Source: Candidatus Omnitrophota bacterium (lineage in GTDB: Bacteria > Omnitrophota > Gorgyraeia > Tantalellales > Tantalellaceae). Taken from it: a DNA stretch of 13,315 nt. Positions 5,184 through 13,315 of this stretch are shown one piece after another (the first letter of the stretch is position 1; every line of letters starts with the position of its first letter). The DNA lies in NCBI GenBank assembly GCA_023142805.1, contig JAGLIU010000205.1, positions 1 to 13,315 on the forward strand. Direction: 5' to 3'. The notes under the pieces were generated by a model. That model searched no databases. It was given only the letters and a program-made list of their open reading frames with translations, and was not told where the DNA came from. The position numbers and the translations under genes were made by a program.

Positions 5184-6806
5184 ATGAAAAATGAGAAAAA
5201 AATAGAACCCGATGGTGAGGTATTGGTGGAAGATATTCTGGCAAAGTATCCGCCTAAGGTCGCAAAAAAAAGAAATAAATCGATAGTGTTTAACGATCCT
5301 TCCAAGGATCAGCCGATACAATCAAATGTCAGGACTATCCCCGGAATTATTACTCAGAGAGGTTGTTGTTACGCCGGATGTAAGGGGGTTGTCTTAGGGC
5401 CTACAAGGGATATAATTAACCTTACTCACGGACCTATCGGGTGCGGGTTTTATAGTTGGCTTACCCGCAGAAATCAGACAAGGCCGGGTCCTAAAGGGGA
5501 TAATTACATGCCGTATTGTTTTTCAACGGACATGCAGGATGATAACATTGTTTTTGGCGGTGAGAAGAAATTAAAAGAGGCGATACAGGAGGCATATGAT
5601 ATTTTTCATCCTAAGGCAATCGGGATTTTCGCGACATGTCCTGTCGGTTTGATCGGTGATGATATCCATAGTGTCGCGAAAGAGATGAAGGAAAAGCTTG
5701 GAATTAATATTTTTGGTTTTTCCTGTGAAGGATACAAAGGTGTAAGTCAGTCCGCGGGGCATCATATTGCTAATAATCAGATATTTAAGCATGTTGTGGG
5801 CTTAGATGATAAGAAGAAGAAGGGAAAATTTTTGATCAATCTGCTTGGTGAGTACAATATAGGAGGAGATGCTTTTTTGATCGAAGATCTGTTTGAACGA
5901 TGCGGTCTTACGTTGGTATCAACTTTTAGCGGGAATTCGAGTGTTGAGCAGTTCGCTAATTGTCATACCGCTGATCTTAATCTTGTTATGTGTCACCGTT
6001 CGATCAATTACGTCGCTGACATGATGGAAAAAAAGTTTGGTATTCCATGGATGAAGATCAATTTTATCGGGGCAAATGCTTCCGCCGTGTCTTTAAGGTT
6101 GATAGGCCGGTATTTTGAAGATGAGGAACTTTCTCAACGTATAGAAAAGGTTATCAAGGAGGAGATGCCCGCGGTTGAGGCCGCGCGTAAAGAGGTAATG
6201 CCGCATACAAAGGATAAACTGGCAATGATCTTTGTCGGGGGTTCACGCGCTCATCATTATCAGGAATTGTTTGCCGAGATAGGTATGCGTACTATTGCCG
6301 CGGGATATGAGTTCGCGCACAAAGATGATTACGAAGGCAGGAAAGTATTGCCTGATCTGAAGGTGGACGCGGATAGCAGAAACATCGAAGAGCTTGTGGT
6401 TGAAAAGGATCCTGAAAGATACAAACTGCGAAAAACCTCGGAAGAGTTAAAAAAGCTGAGAGAATCAGGTGTGGAGATGAAGGAGTATGACGGGATGATG
6501 CCCGAGATGGTGAATAATTCTGTTGTCATTGATGATATCAGCCAGCATGAAACAGAGATGTTGATCGCTGAATACAAACCAGCGGTTTTTTGCGCCGGTA
6601 TTAAAGAAAAATATACGGTACAGAAAAGAGGTGTACCGATGAAACAGTTGCATAGTTACGACTATGGCGGGCCTTTCGCGGTTTTTAAAGGAGCCGTCAA
6701 TTTTTATAGAGAAATGGATAGAACAATTAATTCAAAAGTCTGGGGTTTAATTAAGCCGCCGTGGGATAGTGTTCCTGAGATAACAGCGACGTTTGTTTTA
6801 GAATGA
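5184..6806 (+). CDS. nifD: Nitrogenase molybdenum-iron protein alpha subunit
   Basis: Carries the iron-molybdenum cofactor, the site of N2 reduction, and half of the P-cluster ligands in the alpha2beta2 enzyme. P-cluster cysteines C61, C87 and C152 are present, as are cofactor ligands C270 (LNLVMCHRSINY) and H490 (QLHSYDYGGP), and Q189 and H193 of GVSQSAGHH, needed for N2 reduction. R355 in VGGSRAHH matches the cofactor-anchoring arginine. At 540 residues it is longer than proteobacterial NifD because of an insertion of about 50 residues near 385-440, as in Clostridium pasteurianum and methanogens. It is not VnfD or AnfD: no vnfG/anfG gene follows, and the molybdenum-type motifs are intact. 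The ribosome-binding site CAGGAG lies within the end of nifI2. Confidence 0.98.
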   Translation: MKNEKKIEPDGEVLVEDILAKYPPKVAKKRNKSIVFNDPSKDQPIQSNVRTIPGIITQRGCCYAGCKGVVLGPTRDIINLTHGPIGCGFYSWLTRRNQTRPGPKGDNYMPYCFSTDMQDDNIVFGGEKKLKEAIQEAYDIFHPKAIGIFATCPVGLIGDDIHSVAKEMKEKLGINIFGFSCEGYKGVSQSAGHHIANNQIFKHVVGLDDKKKKGKFLINLLGEYNIGGDAFLIEDLFERCGLTLVSTFSGNSSVEQFANCHTADLNLVMCHRSINYVADMMEKKFGIPWMKINFIGANASAVSLRLIGRYFEDEELSQRIEKVIKEEMPAVEAARKEVMPHTKDKLAMIFVGGSRAHHYQELFAEIGMRTIAAGYEFAHKDDYEGRKVLPDLKVDADSRNIEELVVEKDPERYKLRKTSEELKKLRESGVEMKEYDGMMPEMVNNSVVIDDISQHETEMLIAEYKPAVFCAGIKEKYTVQKRGVPMKQLHSYDYGGPFAVFKGAVNFYREMDRTINSKVWGLIKPPWDSVPEITATFVLE

Positions 6807-6828
6807 AAAAAAGGAATGGAGGAATGAT

Positions 6829-8211
6829 ATGCTTTTACGACATACGTCTAAAGAAATAAAAGAGAGAAAGGCTTTATCCGTAAATCCGGCTAAAACATGC
6901 CAGCCGATCGGCGCGATGTACGCGGCACTGGGGCTGCATGGGTGTATGCCGCACAGTCACGGTTCGCAGGGATGCTGCGCGTATCATAGAAGCGCTCTTA
7001 CGCGGCATTATAAAGAACCCATAATGGCGGCTACGAGTTCTTTCACGGAGGGAGCGTCGGTATTCGGAGGGCAGGCAAATTTAGTGCAGGCCATTAACAA
7101 CATTTTTACAATTTATAAACCGGACATAATCGCGGTTCATACAACATGTTTGTCTGAAACCATAGGTGATGATGTTAATCAGATTTGCCAAAAGGCAAGG
7201 GAGGACGGAAAGGTTCCGGAAGGAAAACACGTGATTCATTGTAATACGCCTAGTTATGTTGGTTCTCACATTACAGGTTATTCAAATATGCTTAAAGGGA
7301 TCATTAAGTATTTTTCAAAATCAACGGGTGTAAAAAAGGATCAGATAAATATTATTTCGGGGTGGGTAGAACCTTCCGATATGAGAGAGATAAAAAGGAT
7401 CGCGGGTCAGATGGGAATAAAGATAGTTTTATTCCCTGATACCTCTGACATTCTTGATGCTCCGCAGACGGGTGTGCATGCCTTTTATCCAAAAGGCGGT
7501 ACAACAATACCGGAACTGATAAGTACAGGAGACAGTAAATTCAGTCTCGCACTCGGTAAACTCGCGACTGATGCTGCCGCGAAAGATCTTGATAGTAAGT
7601 GTAAAGTTAAATTTAAAACGGTTGATCTGCCGATCGGGTTATCCGCTACCGACAGGTTCATTGTCGCCTTAAGCAATGTGGCGGATATTGATGTTCCTGA
7701 ATGTATTACAGAGGAAAGGGGCAGACTCGTAGATATCATCACGGATATGCAGCAGTATTTTTATAATAAACGGGTGGCTTTATTCGGTGATCCTGATCAT
7801 TTGGTCGCGCTTACGGAGTTACTCGTTGATTTGGATATGCGGCCTGTTTACATTATTACGGGAACGTCCGGGAAGGCATTTAATAAAAGGATAGAGGAGA
7901 TCCTTTCTGATACTGTCCCGGACGCGAAGATCAAGAGCGGGGCGAACGCGGATCTATTTTTACTGCATCAATGGATCAAGAATGAACCTGTTGATCTGAT
8001 CATCGGAAATAGTTACGGGAAACACATCGCGAGAGATGAAGATATTCCGTTTTTAAGGATGGGGTTTCCGATATTGGACAGGATAGGACACAGTTATTTC
8101 CCGATAGTAGGTTATTCAGGCGCGATGAGAATATTAGAGAAGATACTTAGTTTGTTGATGGATCGGCAGGATAGGGACGCGTCTGAGGAAAGTTTTGAGT
8201 TGGTAATGTAG
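6829..8211 (+). CDS. nifK: Nitrogenase molybdenum-iron protein beta subunit
   Basis: The 460-residue partner of NifD, providing the other P-cluster ligands: C24 (PAKTCQPIGA), C49 (HGSQGCCAYHR) and C107 (TTCLSETIGDD). The serine in CNTPSYVGSH matches the oxidation-state-dependent serine ligand. It lacks the roughly 50-residue N-terminal extension of proteobacterial NifK, as in clostridial proteins, which goes with the longer NifD. GGAGGAA (6818-6824) serves ATG 6829, 22 nt after nifD. Confidence 0.98.
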   Translation: MLLRHTSKEIKERKALSVNPAKTCQPIGAMYAALGLHGCMPHSHGSQGCCAYHRSALTRHYKEPIMAATSSFTEGASVFGGQANLVQAINNIFTIYKPDIIAVHTTCLSETIGDDVNQICQKAREDGKVPEGKHVIHCNTPSYVGSHITGYSNMLKGIIKYFSKSTGVKKDQINIISGWVEPSDMREIKRIAGQMGIKIVLFPDTSDILDAPQTGVHAFYPKGGTTIPELISTGDSKFSLALGKLATDAAAKDLDSKCKVKFKTVDLPIGLSATDRFIVALSNVADIDVPECITEERGRLVDIITDMQQYFYNKRVALFGDPDHLVALTELLVDLDMRPVYIITGTSGKAFNKRIEEILSDTVPDAKIKSGANADLFLLHQWIKNEPVDLIIGNSYGKHIARDEDIPFLRMGFPILDRIGHSYFPIVGYSGAMRILEKILSLLMDRQDRDASEESFELVM

Positions 8212-8230
8212 ATCCTAAAGAGGAAAAATA

Positions 8231-9577
8231 ATGGCAGAGATCTTAACTCAGAGGGAAAAACAGATTTTTAGAAAAGGGACGGAATGTTTCGACATGTCCT
8301 GCGAAAAAAAGAGTGCAGCGGGCTCGGTGAGCCAGAGAGCATGTGTTTTTTGCGGATCGCGCGTGGTGTTGTATCCAATAGTAGACGCGCTTCATCTCGT
8401 TCACGGGCCTATCGGTTGTGCCTCCTATACGTGGGATATCCGGGGGGCGCTTTCCTCCGGACGGCAGTTATACCGTATGAGTTTTTCAACAGATCTCCAG
8501 GAGGAGGATGTTGTTTTCGGAGGTGAAAAAAAATTATATCGATCGCTTATAGAATTAATTGATCGATATAAACCAAAGTCGGCTTTTGTTTACGCGACAT
8601 GCATTGTCGGAATAATAGGAGATGATGTTGACGCGGTATGCGAACGTGTCTCAAAAGAAAAGGGGATCCCTGTTTTGCCTGTTCATTCCGAAGGTTTTAA
8701 AGGGACAAAAAAAGACGGATATAAAGCCGCGTGCGTGGCTCTTTTTAAATTAGTCGGAACGGCGGGTATCGGGGGGATTGAAAAAAACAGCATCAATATT
8801 CTCGGAGATTTTAATATCGCGGGTGAAACGTGGATGATACGGGATTATTATAATCGTATGGGGGTTGAGGTAGTATCGACAATTACAGGGGATGGGAGGA
8901 CAGATGATATTTGCAGGTCGCACGGGGCGTCTTTAAATGTTGTGCAATGTTCGGGGTCAATGCTGTATTTGGCAAAGATGATGAAAGAAAAATACGATAT
9001 TCCTTTTATGAGGGTGTCATATTTTGGTGTAGAGGATACTTCCGAAGCACTTTTAAAAGTGGCTGAGTTTTTCAAAGATACCGGAATAATCGCGAAAACA
9101 AAAGAGTTAATAAGAGAAGAAACAGAAATATATCTGCCCGAGATCCTTAAATACAGAGATAAGTTGCGAGGTAAAAAGGCAACGGTGTATGTAGGAGGGG
9201 CGTTCAAGGCTTTTTCCCTTATTAAGGCGCTGGATATGGTTGGGATGTCTGTTTCTGTTGTTGGTTCACAGACAGGCAACCAGGATGATTACGCGAGATT
9301 AAGAGAGATGTGTGATGAGGGGACAATTATTTTGGATGATTCTAATCCCGTTGAGCTCGCGAATTTTTCTTTAGAAAAGAAAGTTGATATTTTTATAGGC
9401 GGTGTGAAAGAACGGCCCATGGCATACAAACTGGGAATAGGATTTTGCGATCATAATCATCAAAGAAAAGAGGCTTTGACAGGATATAAGGGTATGTTGA
9501 ATTTTATTAAAGAGGTACATTCTTCTTTAATGAGTCCTGTTTGGAGGTTTACGTCAAGGAACGGTAACGCTCTTTAA
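8231..9577 (+). CDS. nifE: FeMo-cofactor scaffold protein NifE
   Basis: With NifN forms a NifDK-like scaffold on which the NifB product matures to the iron-molybdenum cofactor. The 448 residues include C38 (QRACVFCGSR), C63 (HGPIGCASYTWDIRGALSSG) and C124 (YATCIVGIIGDD), the cluster ligands, and C240 (LNVVQCSGS), at the place of the cofactor ligand. KLGIGFCDHNHQRK near 406-419 is typical of NifE and replaces the NifD LHS(Y/W)DY motif, so this is not a second NifD. AGAGGA is 5-10 nt upstream of the start. It lies 19 nt after nifK. Confidence 0.97.
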   Translation: MAEILTQREKQIFRKGTECFDMSCEKKSAAGSVSQRACVFCGSRVVLYPIVDALHLVHGPIGCASYTWDIRGALSSGRQLYRMSFSTDLQEEDVVFGGEKKLYRSLIELIDRYKPKSAFVYATCIVGIIGDDVDAVCERVSKEKGIPVLPVHSEGFKGTKKDGYKAACVALFKLVGTAGIGGIEKNSINILGDFNIAGETWMIRDYYNRMGVEVVSTITGDGRTDDICRSHGASLNVVQCSGSMLYLAKMMKEKYDIPFMRVSYFGVEDTSEALLKVAEFFKDTGIIAKTKELIREETEIYLPEILKYRDKLRGKKATVYVGGAFKAFSLIKALDMVGMSVSVVGSQTGNQDDYARLREMCDEGTIILDDSNPVELANFSLEKKVDIFIGGVKERPMAYKLGIGFCDHNHQRKEALTGYKGMLNFIKEVHSSLMSPVWRFTSRNGNAL

Positions 9578-9584
9578 ACAGAAT

Positions 9585-9606
9585 GTTCCGGGCGGTTATT
9601 TGGAAC
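9585..9606 (+). other. Small hairpin before nifN
   Basis: GTTCC (9585-9589) pairs with GGAAC (9602-9606) over a 12-nt loop in the nifE-nifN gap. It would hide the GGAA that serves a TTG start at 9611 but not the GGA before ATG 9623. It is short and may be chance. Confidence 0.25.
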
Positions 9607-9622
9607 TATATTGGAAAAAATC

Positions 9623-11014
9623 ATGAATGTGATAAATAAAGCGCAGACAAATACAGCTACAAAAAATCCTTGTAAACTCTGTTCGCCATTCGGGGCGTCA
9701 TTAGTATTTAAGGGGATACGAGGTACGATCCCGATATTACACGGTTCACAAGGATGCTCGACTTATATCCGCAGATATTTTATCAGCCATTTTAGAGAGC
9801 CGGTTGATATCGCGTCTTCCAACTTTGTTGAGGAAACGTCTATTTTCGGAGGGGAAAAAAATTTATGTGAAGCTCTGGAAAATGTTAATAAACAGTATAA
9901 TCCCGAGGTTATTGGGGTTGCTACGACATGTTTGAGTGAAACAATAGGGGACGATGTTCCTTTATTCTTAAACGATTTTTTAAAGAAAAAAGGGGCAGAG
10001 CCGTTTCCCGATATTATTTTTGTTTCTACCCCAAGTTATAGCGGTACACATATGGATGGATTTCATGCCGCGGTAAGATCAATTGTTGAATATTATAGCC
10101 GTTCTCGACAAACAGAAAGTTCGGCATCTTTAATAAGTCAGGCAGGGAAGAGTGTCGCGGTCTTCCCCAATTTTGTGTCACCGGAGGATATCAGGCATTT
10201 GAAACAAATTATTTTGGATTTTGGAATGAAATTTGTTTTTGTCCCTGATTATTCTGATACGTTAGACGGCGCTACTTGGGACAAATATAAGAAAATACCG
10301 GAAGGCGGAACGCCAAAAGATGATTTATTGGTTTTACAAAAAATTTCCTCTGTGATCGAGTTTGGTGATAGTCTTGACGGAAAAGATTCAGCGGGAAAGT
10401 TTCTTGGATCAGAATTCGGATCGAAGCGTTACGGCTTGGGACTGCCGGTGGGAATTGATCTGACGGATAATTTTTTAAATAGTTTGGAAATAATAAGCGG
10501 TAGGAAAACTCCTGACAAATACATCGCGCAAAGGGGGAGGCTGGTCGACGCGTATTGTGACGCGCATAAATATCTGTTTGGTAAAAAAGCGGTCGTTTTT
10601 GGAGAGGAGGATATGGTTATGTCTATCGCGAGGTTTTTATGTGAAATAGGAATGATCCCCGTGCTTTGCGCTTCGGGGGCGAAGGGTGATAAAATGCGGG
10701 AAATTTCACAACAGCTTTTTCTGGAGTATAAAAACGAAATAATAGTTCGAACGAAAGCGGATTTTGTGGATATTGAGGAAGAGTCAGAGGTTTTGAACCC
10801 TGATCTTTTGATTGGAAATAGCAAAGGCTACTCCCTTTCACGTAAGTTGGGCATTCCTCTTGTAAGAGTCGGGTTTCCGATACACGACAGGTTTGGCGCG
10901 TCAAGGATCTCGCATTTGTGTTACAAAGGGACGCAGGAATTGTTTGACAGGATAGTCAACGCGGTTATCGCGAAAAAGCAATCGGAATCAGTAGCGGGTT
11001 ATACTTACATGTAA
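9623..11014 (+). CDS. nifN: FeMo-cofactor scaffold protein NifN
   Basis: Beta-type subunit of the NifEN scaffold. From ATG 9623 it has 463 residues. NPCKLCSPFGASL (C17, C20), HGSQGCSTYIRRYFISHFREPVDIASSNF (C45) and TTCLSETIGDD (C103) are the classic NifN signature. GGIRG-like and LVRVGFPIHDRFG motifs complete the family pattern. It is not fused to NifB, unlike in C. pasteurianum. A TTG start at 9611 would add four residues (MEKI); ATG 9623 with GGA 7 nt upstream seems better, since the TTG's own site can pair into a hairpin. Confidence 0.95.
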   Translation: MNVINKAQTNTATKNPCKLCSPFGASLVFKGIRGTIPILHGSQGCSTYIRRYFISHFREPVDIASSNFVEETSIFGGEKNLCEALENVNKQYNPEVIGVATTCLSETIGDDVPLFLNDFLKKKGAEPFPDIIFVSTPSYSGTHMDGFHAAVRSIVEYYSRSRQTESSASLISQAGKSVAVFPNFVSPEDIRHLKQIILDFGMKFVFVPDYSDTLDGATWDKYKKIPEGGTPKDDLLVLQKISSVIEFGDSLDGKDSAGKFLGSEFGSKRYGLGLPVGIDLTDNFLNSLEIISGRKTPDKYIAQRGRLVDAYCDAHKYLFGKKAVVFGEEDMVMSIARFLCEIGMIPVLCASGAKGDKMREISQQLFLEYKNEIIVRTKADFVDIEEESEVLNPDLLIGNSKGYSLSRKLGIPLVRVGFPIHDRFGASRISHLCYKGTQELFDRIVNAVIAKKQSESVAGYTYM

Positions 11015-11033
11015 AAAACAAGGAATGAAAAAT

Positions 11034-11939
11034 ATGGATACGAGCAAAATGATGGATAGAGAAAATCACCCATGTTTTAATTTTAGCGCGCGGAATAAAT
11101 TTGGCAGGGTGCATCTCCCTGTCGCGCCAAAATGTAATATTCAATGCAATTTTTGTAATCGAAAATATAGTTGTGTGAACGAGAGTCGTCCCGGGGTTAC
11201 AAGTGCCGTGTTATCTCCGTTTCAGGCAAGTGTCTATTTTGATATGCTTATGGAGAGGCTCTCGAATATTTCTGTTATGGGTATCGCGGGACCCGGAGAT
11301 GCCTTTGCTAATAGTGAGGAAACTTTAGAAACTATTTGTAGGATCAGAGAAAAATATCCTTCTATGCTGTTTTGTCTGGCCACTAACGGGCTTAACATTT
11401 TACCGTATTTTGATAAGTTGATAGAGTTTGGTCTTACACATCTCACAATAACGGTTAGCGCGGTTAAAAAAGAGATCGGGGCAAAAATATACGCGTGGGT
11501 TTTTGATGGGGGGCGGATGTATTATGGGGAAGAGGCCGCGGAACTTTTAATAGGCAGGCAATTAGAGGCGGTTAAAGCTTTTAGTCGGGGAGGGGTTGTT
11601 GTTAAGGTAAACTTTATTTTACTTCCGGGGGTCAACGAAAAGCATGTTGAGGAGGTGGCTGCTAAGGTTTCGGAAGCAGGGGCAAGCATTTTTAATTGTA
11701 TGCCGGTTTGTCCCGTTGAGGGAACACCATTCGCGAATATCAAAGAGCCTGAAATAGCCGAGGTTTTAAAGATCAGAAAAAAGTGTTCAAAGTATATCAA
11801 GCAGATGACGCATTGCCAAAGATGCAGAGCGGATGCTGTCGGTATGTTAAAAGAAGGTAATAGTGAAGAGATAAGGGGTTTACTCTCTATGGCGGCAGCA
11901 TTATCTGTAGATTCAGTTACACAAAAATGCTTGTTATAG
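11034..11939 (+). CDS. nifB: NifB, radical SAM protein making the NifB-co cluster precursor
   Basis: Fuses two 4Fe-4S clusters and inserts the central carbon from S-adenosylmethionine to give the 8Fe-9S-C core of the cofactor. The radical SAM motif is CNIQCNFC, preceded by HPCFNF and followed by KYSCVNESRPGVTS, whose extra cysteines bind the substrate clusters. AGPGDAFAN and the C-terminal HCQRCRADAVGML are diagnostic. It has no NifX-like domain, so it is the short stand-alone form of methanogens and some anaerobes. ATG 11034 is chosen because AAGGA (11020-11024) lies 9 nt before it; ATG 11025 would abut that site and adds three residues. Confidence 0.96.
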   Translation: MDTSKMMDRENHPCFNFSARNKFGRVHLPVAPKCNIQCNFCNRKYSCVNESRPGVTSAVLSPFQASVYFDMLMERLSNISVMGIAGPGDAFANSEETLETICRIREKYPSMLFCLATNGLNILPYFDKLIEFGLTHLTITVSAVKKEIGAKIYAWVFDGGRMYYGEEAAELLIGRQLEAVKAFSRGGVVVKVNFILLPGVNEKHVEEVAAKVSEAGASIFNCMPVCPVEGTPFANIKEPEIAEVLKIRKKCSKYIKQMTHCQRCRADAVGMLKEGNSEEIRGLLSMAAALSVDSVTQKCLL

Positions 11940-11974
11940 AGGGGCATTGGATCAACTTTAAGGAGGGTTGCATT

Positions 11975-12277
11975 ATGGAAAAACCGGAATTTCATTTTTT
12001 TGTTTGTAATAGTTTCAGAGCGGGAGGAGAATCTCAGGGGATTTGTAATAAAAAAGGTGCTGTTGATCTGATCCAATATCTTGAAAATGAACTTGCGGAT
12101 AGGGGTATCAGTTCTCTTGTCACCAGTACCGGATGTCTTAAAGTTTGTGACAGAGGGCCGGCTATGGTTGTATACCCTAAAGGGGATTGGTACGGGAATC
12201 TTAGCGAGGAGGCTGTTGATGAGATCTTGGATGCGATAGAGGAAGGCGGGGTTTCTCAGCAATATTTGTTAACGTAA
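11975..12277 (+). CDS. Thioredoxin-fold 2Fe-2S ferredoxin of the nif operon
   Basis: A 100-residue cytoplasmic protein like the 2Fe-2S ferredoxin of C. pasteurianum. Cysteines C11, C24, C54 and C58 match that protein's ligands (11, 24, 56, 60); its fifth cysteine, at 14, is phenylalanine here. GPAMVVYPKGDWYGNL is the conserved C-terminal half. Probable role: electron transfer or cluster handling with nitrogenase; the exact partner is not proven in the family. AAGGAGGG (11960-11967) is the strongest ribosome-binding site in the operon and fixes ATG 11975; an in-frame ATG at 11927, overlapping nifB, is less likely. Confidence 0.9.
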   Translation: MEKPEFHFFVCNSFRAGGESQGICNKKGAVDLIQYLENELADRGISSLVTSTGCLKVCDRGPAMVVYPKGDWYGNLSEEAVDEILDAIEEGGVSQQYLLT

Positions 12278-12297
12278 TTGTGAGGAGAATACATGAC

Positions 12298-13315
12298 ATG
12301 TGGATAATTGATACGACCTTGCGTGATGGAGAGCAGTCAGCCGGTGTGGTATTTTCTTTAGACGAGAAGAAAAATATCGCGCGACTGTTATCAGACGCGG
12401 GAATAAACGAAATTGAGGTTGGAACTCCCGCAATGGGGGAAGAAGAAAGGTCGGATATAAAAGCAATCGCGGATATGCGTTTGAATTCAGAGCTTATCTG
12501 TTGGTGTCGTGCTTTGCGCAGGGATGTTGATCTTTGTTCTGAGTGCGGGGTTGAAAGGATCCATCTTTCTTTTCCTGTGTCGGAGATCTTAATGCCTCTA
12601 TTTAGAATAGAAAAAAGCGAAATATTCAGTATGGCGGAAAATGTAATTAAATACGCGTTACGAAGGTTTTCTTTTGTGTCTGTCGGAGCACAGGATGCTT
12701 CTCGAGCGGACAAAAATTTTTTATCACGGTTTTGTAAAGTAGTTGCTGATAGCGGAGCGAAAAGGGTATGTATAGCGGATACTGTAGGGGTGATGAATTC
12801 CGCGCAGGTATTTAATCTCATTTCGGATCTTCGCGGAAAAGACGCGAATGTTGATCTGGTGTTTCACGCGCACAACGATCTGGGAATGGCAACAGCAAAT
12901 ACGATCGCGGCTTTGGCCGCGGGAGCTGAGGGTGTTAGTGTAACCGTTAATGGACTGGGCGAACGTGCGGGAAACGCGGCCTTAGAAGAGGTTGTAATGG
13001 CCGCCCAACATACTCTTGGGATGAAACCCTCAATTAATACAAAATTATTCGCTAAACTTTCAAAATTGGTGGCACAGGCCTCGGGTGAAAAAATTTGCAA
13101 ATTAAAACCCATTGTAGGTTCGGGTGCTTTTTGTCATGAATCAGGCATACATACCAAGGCGCTTTTATTGGATCGTAGAAGTTATGAACCGATCGAGCCT
13201 AAGAGTGTGGGTAGGAGAGAACAGGGTTTTGTTATGGGCAAGCATTCGGGGAGGACATCGGTTAAACACTTTTTTTACAAGAAAGATCTTAAGATCAGTG
13301 ACGCTTATTTAACAA
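12298..13315 (+). CDS. nifV: Homocitrate synthase NifV, cut by the window edge
   Basis: Condenses acetyl-CoA and 2-oxoglutarate to homocitrate, the organic ligand of the iron-molybdenum cofactor. The 339 residues seen include DTTLRDGEQSAG (5-16), with catalytic R9 and D10, the metal-binding HAHND (190-194) and the family signature NGLGERAGNAALEEV (218-232). HESGIHTKALL (280-290) and GKHSGR (314-319) follow. The frame is open to the last base; about 40 residues are probably missing. GAGGAG (12282-12287) lies 10 nt before ATG 12298; an out-of-frame ATG at 12293 opens only four codons. Isopropylmalate or citramalate synthase are alternatives, but context and SVGAQDASRAD favour NifV. Confidence 0.94.
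   Translation, partial: MWIIDTTLRDGEQSAGVVFSLDEKKNIARLLSDAGINEIEVGTPAMGEEERSDIKAIADMRLNSELICWCRALRRDVDLCSECGVERIHLSFPVSEILMPLFRIEKSEIFSMAENVIKYALRRFSFVSVGAQDASRADKNFLSRFCKVVADSGAKRVCIADTVGVMNSAQVFNLISDLRGKDANVDLVFHAHNDLGMATANTIAALAAGAEGVSVTVNGLGERAGNAALEEVVMAAQHTLGMKPSINTKLFAKLSKLVAQASGEKICKLKPIVGSGAFCHESGIHTKALLLDRRSYEPIEPKSVGRREQGFVMGKHSGRTSVKHFFYKKDLKISDAYLT

Noticed and set aside
5184..6806. Alternative vanadium or iron-only nitrogenase
   Set aside because: No delta-subunit (VnfG/AnfG) gene follows nifD; the NifD insertion, NifK length and NifE/NifN/NifV context are of the molybdenum clostridial/methanogen type.
8284..8526. 80-residue + strand ORF inside nifE
   Set aside because: It is a shadow in another frame of a certain nifE; the product is arginine/serine-rich without any recognisable motif or ribosome-binding site.
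8848..9279. 143-residue - strand ORF opposite nifE
   Set aside because: Antisense shadow of conserved nifE sequence; no motif and no sensible operon context.
11522..12262. 246-residue - strand ORF opposite nifB and the ferredoxin gene
   Set aside because: It lies antisense to two clearly coding genes and has no family motif; its length follows from the codon bias of the + strand.
1..13315. CRISPR array, tRNA, rRNA or insertion sequence
   Set aside because: I saw no regular repeat-spacer pattern, no tRNA cloverleaf, no rRNA-like conserved stretch, and no transposase or terminal inverted repeats.

Overview
The window reads as a chromosomal nitrogen-assimilation and nitrogen-fixation locus of a strict anaerobe of low to moderate GC. 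All genes lie on the + strand: glnA, a GAF-GAF-ANTAR regulator, then nifH-nifI1-nifI2-nifD-nifK-nifE-nifN-nifB-2Fe ferredoxin-nifV, with nifV running off the right edge. The two nifI genes between nifH and nifD, the roughly 50-residue insertion in NifD, the short NifK N-terminus and the unfused NifB are the pattern of anaerobic bacteria and methanogens (molybdenum nitrogenase, NifH group III-like). Shine-Dalgarno sites and a sigma70-type promoter make it a bacterium. I cannot fix the phylum; a clostridial, deltaproteobacterial or candidate-phylum (Elusimicrobiota/Omnitrophota-like) host would all fit.

Region 1-259 is the leader of glnA. It opens with a two-hairpin RNA element followed by a U-tract. 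Region 260-1599 is a type I glutamine synthetase whose reading frame breaks at a run of six A near 1371; restoring one A gives a normal 446-residue enzyme. Region 1600-1928 has no gene but holds a weak terminator-like hairpin and an 11-bp inverted repeat before the regulator gene. Region 1929-3179 encodes the GAF-GAF-ANTAR protein, a likely RNA-binding antiterminator. Region 3180-3549 is the nif leader: a near-consensus sigma70 promoter, then two tandem copies of the same kind of two-hairpin/terminator element, then a possible 20-codon ORF. Region 3550-13315 is the nif operon with gaps of 2 to about 70 bases.

The most interesting signal is regulatory. Three elements (6-57, 3302-3354, 3359-3407) each have a small hairpin P1 and a longer hairpin P2 with six-base loops, a G at loop position 4 in all six loops, an A at position 1 in five of six, and a fixed 20-21 nt distance between loop starts. 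These are the features of ANTAR target RNAs. In all three, P2 is the apex of an intrinsic terminator and the 3' strand of P1 is also the base of that terminator's 5' strand, so P1 and the complete terminator cannot coexist. I infer that the ANTAR protein encoded between the targets stabilises P1/P2 under nitrogen limitation and lets RNA polymerase read into glnA and nif. No NifA gene and no sigma54-type promoter are visible here.

Working together: NifH feeds electrons to NifDK; NifB, NifE, NifN and NifV build the iron-molybdenum cofactor; the ferredoxin is a possible electron carrier; NifI1/NifI2 switch the enzyme off after translation when ammonium appears; GlnA assimilates the ammonium; and the ANTAR protein would set transcription of both arms.
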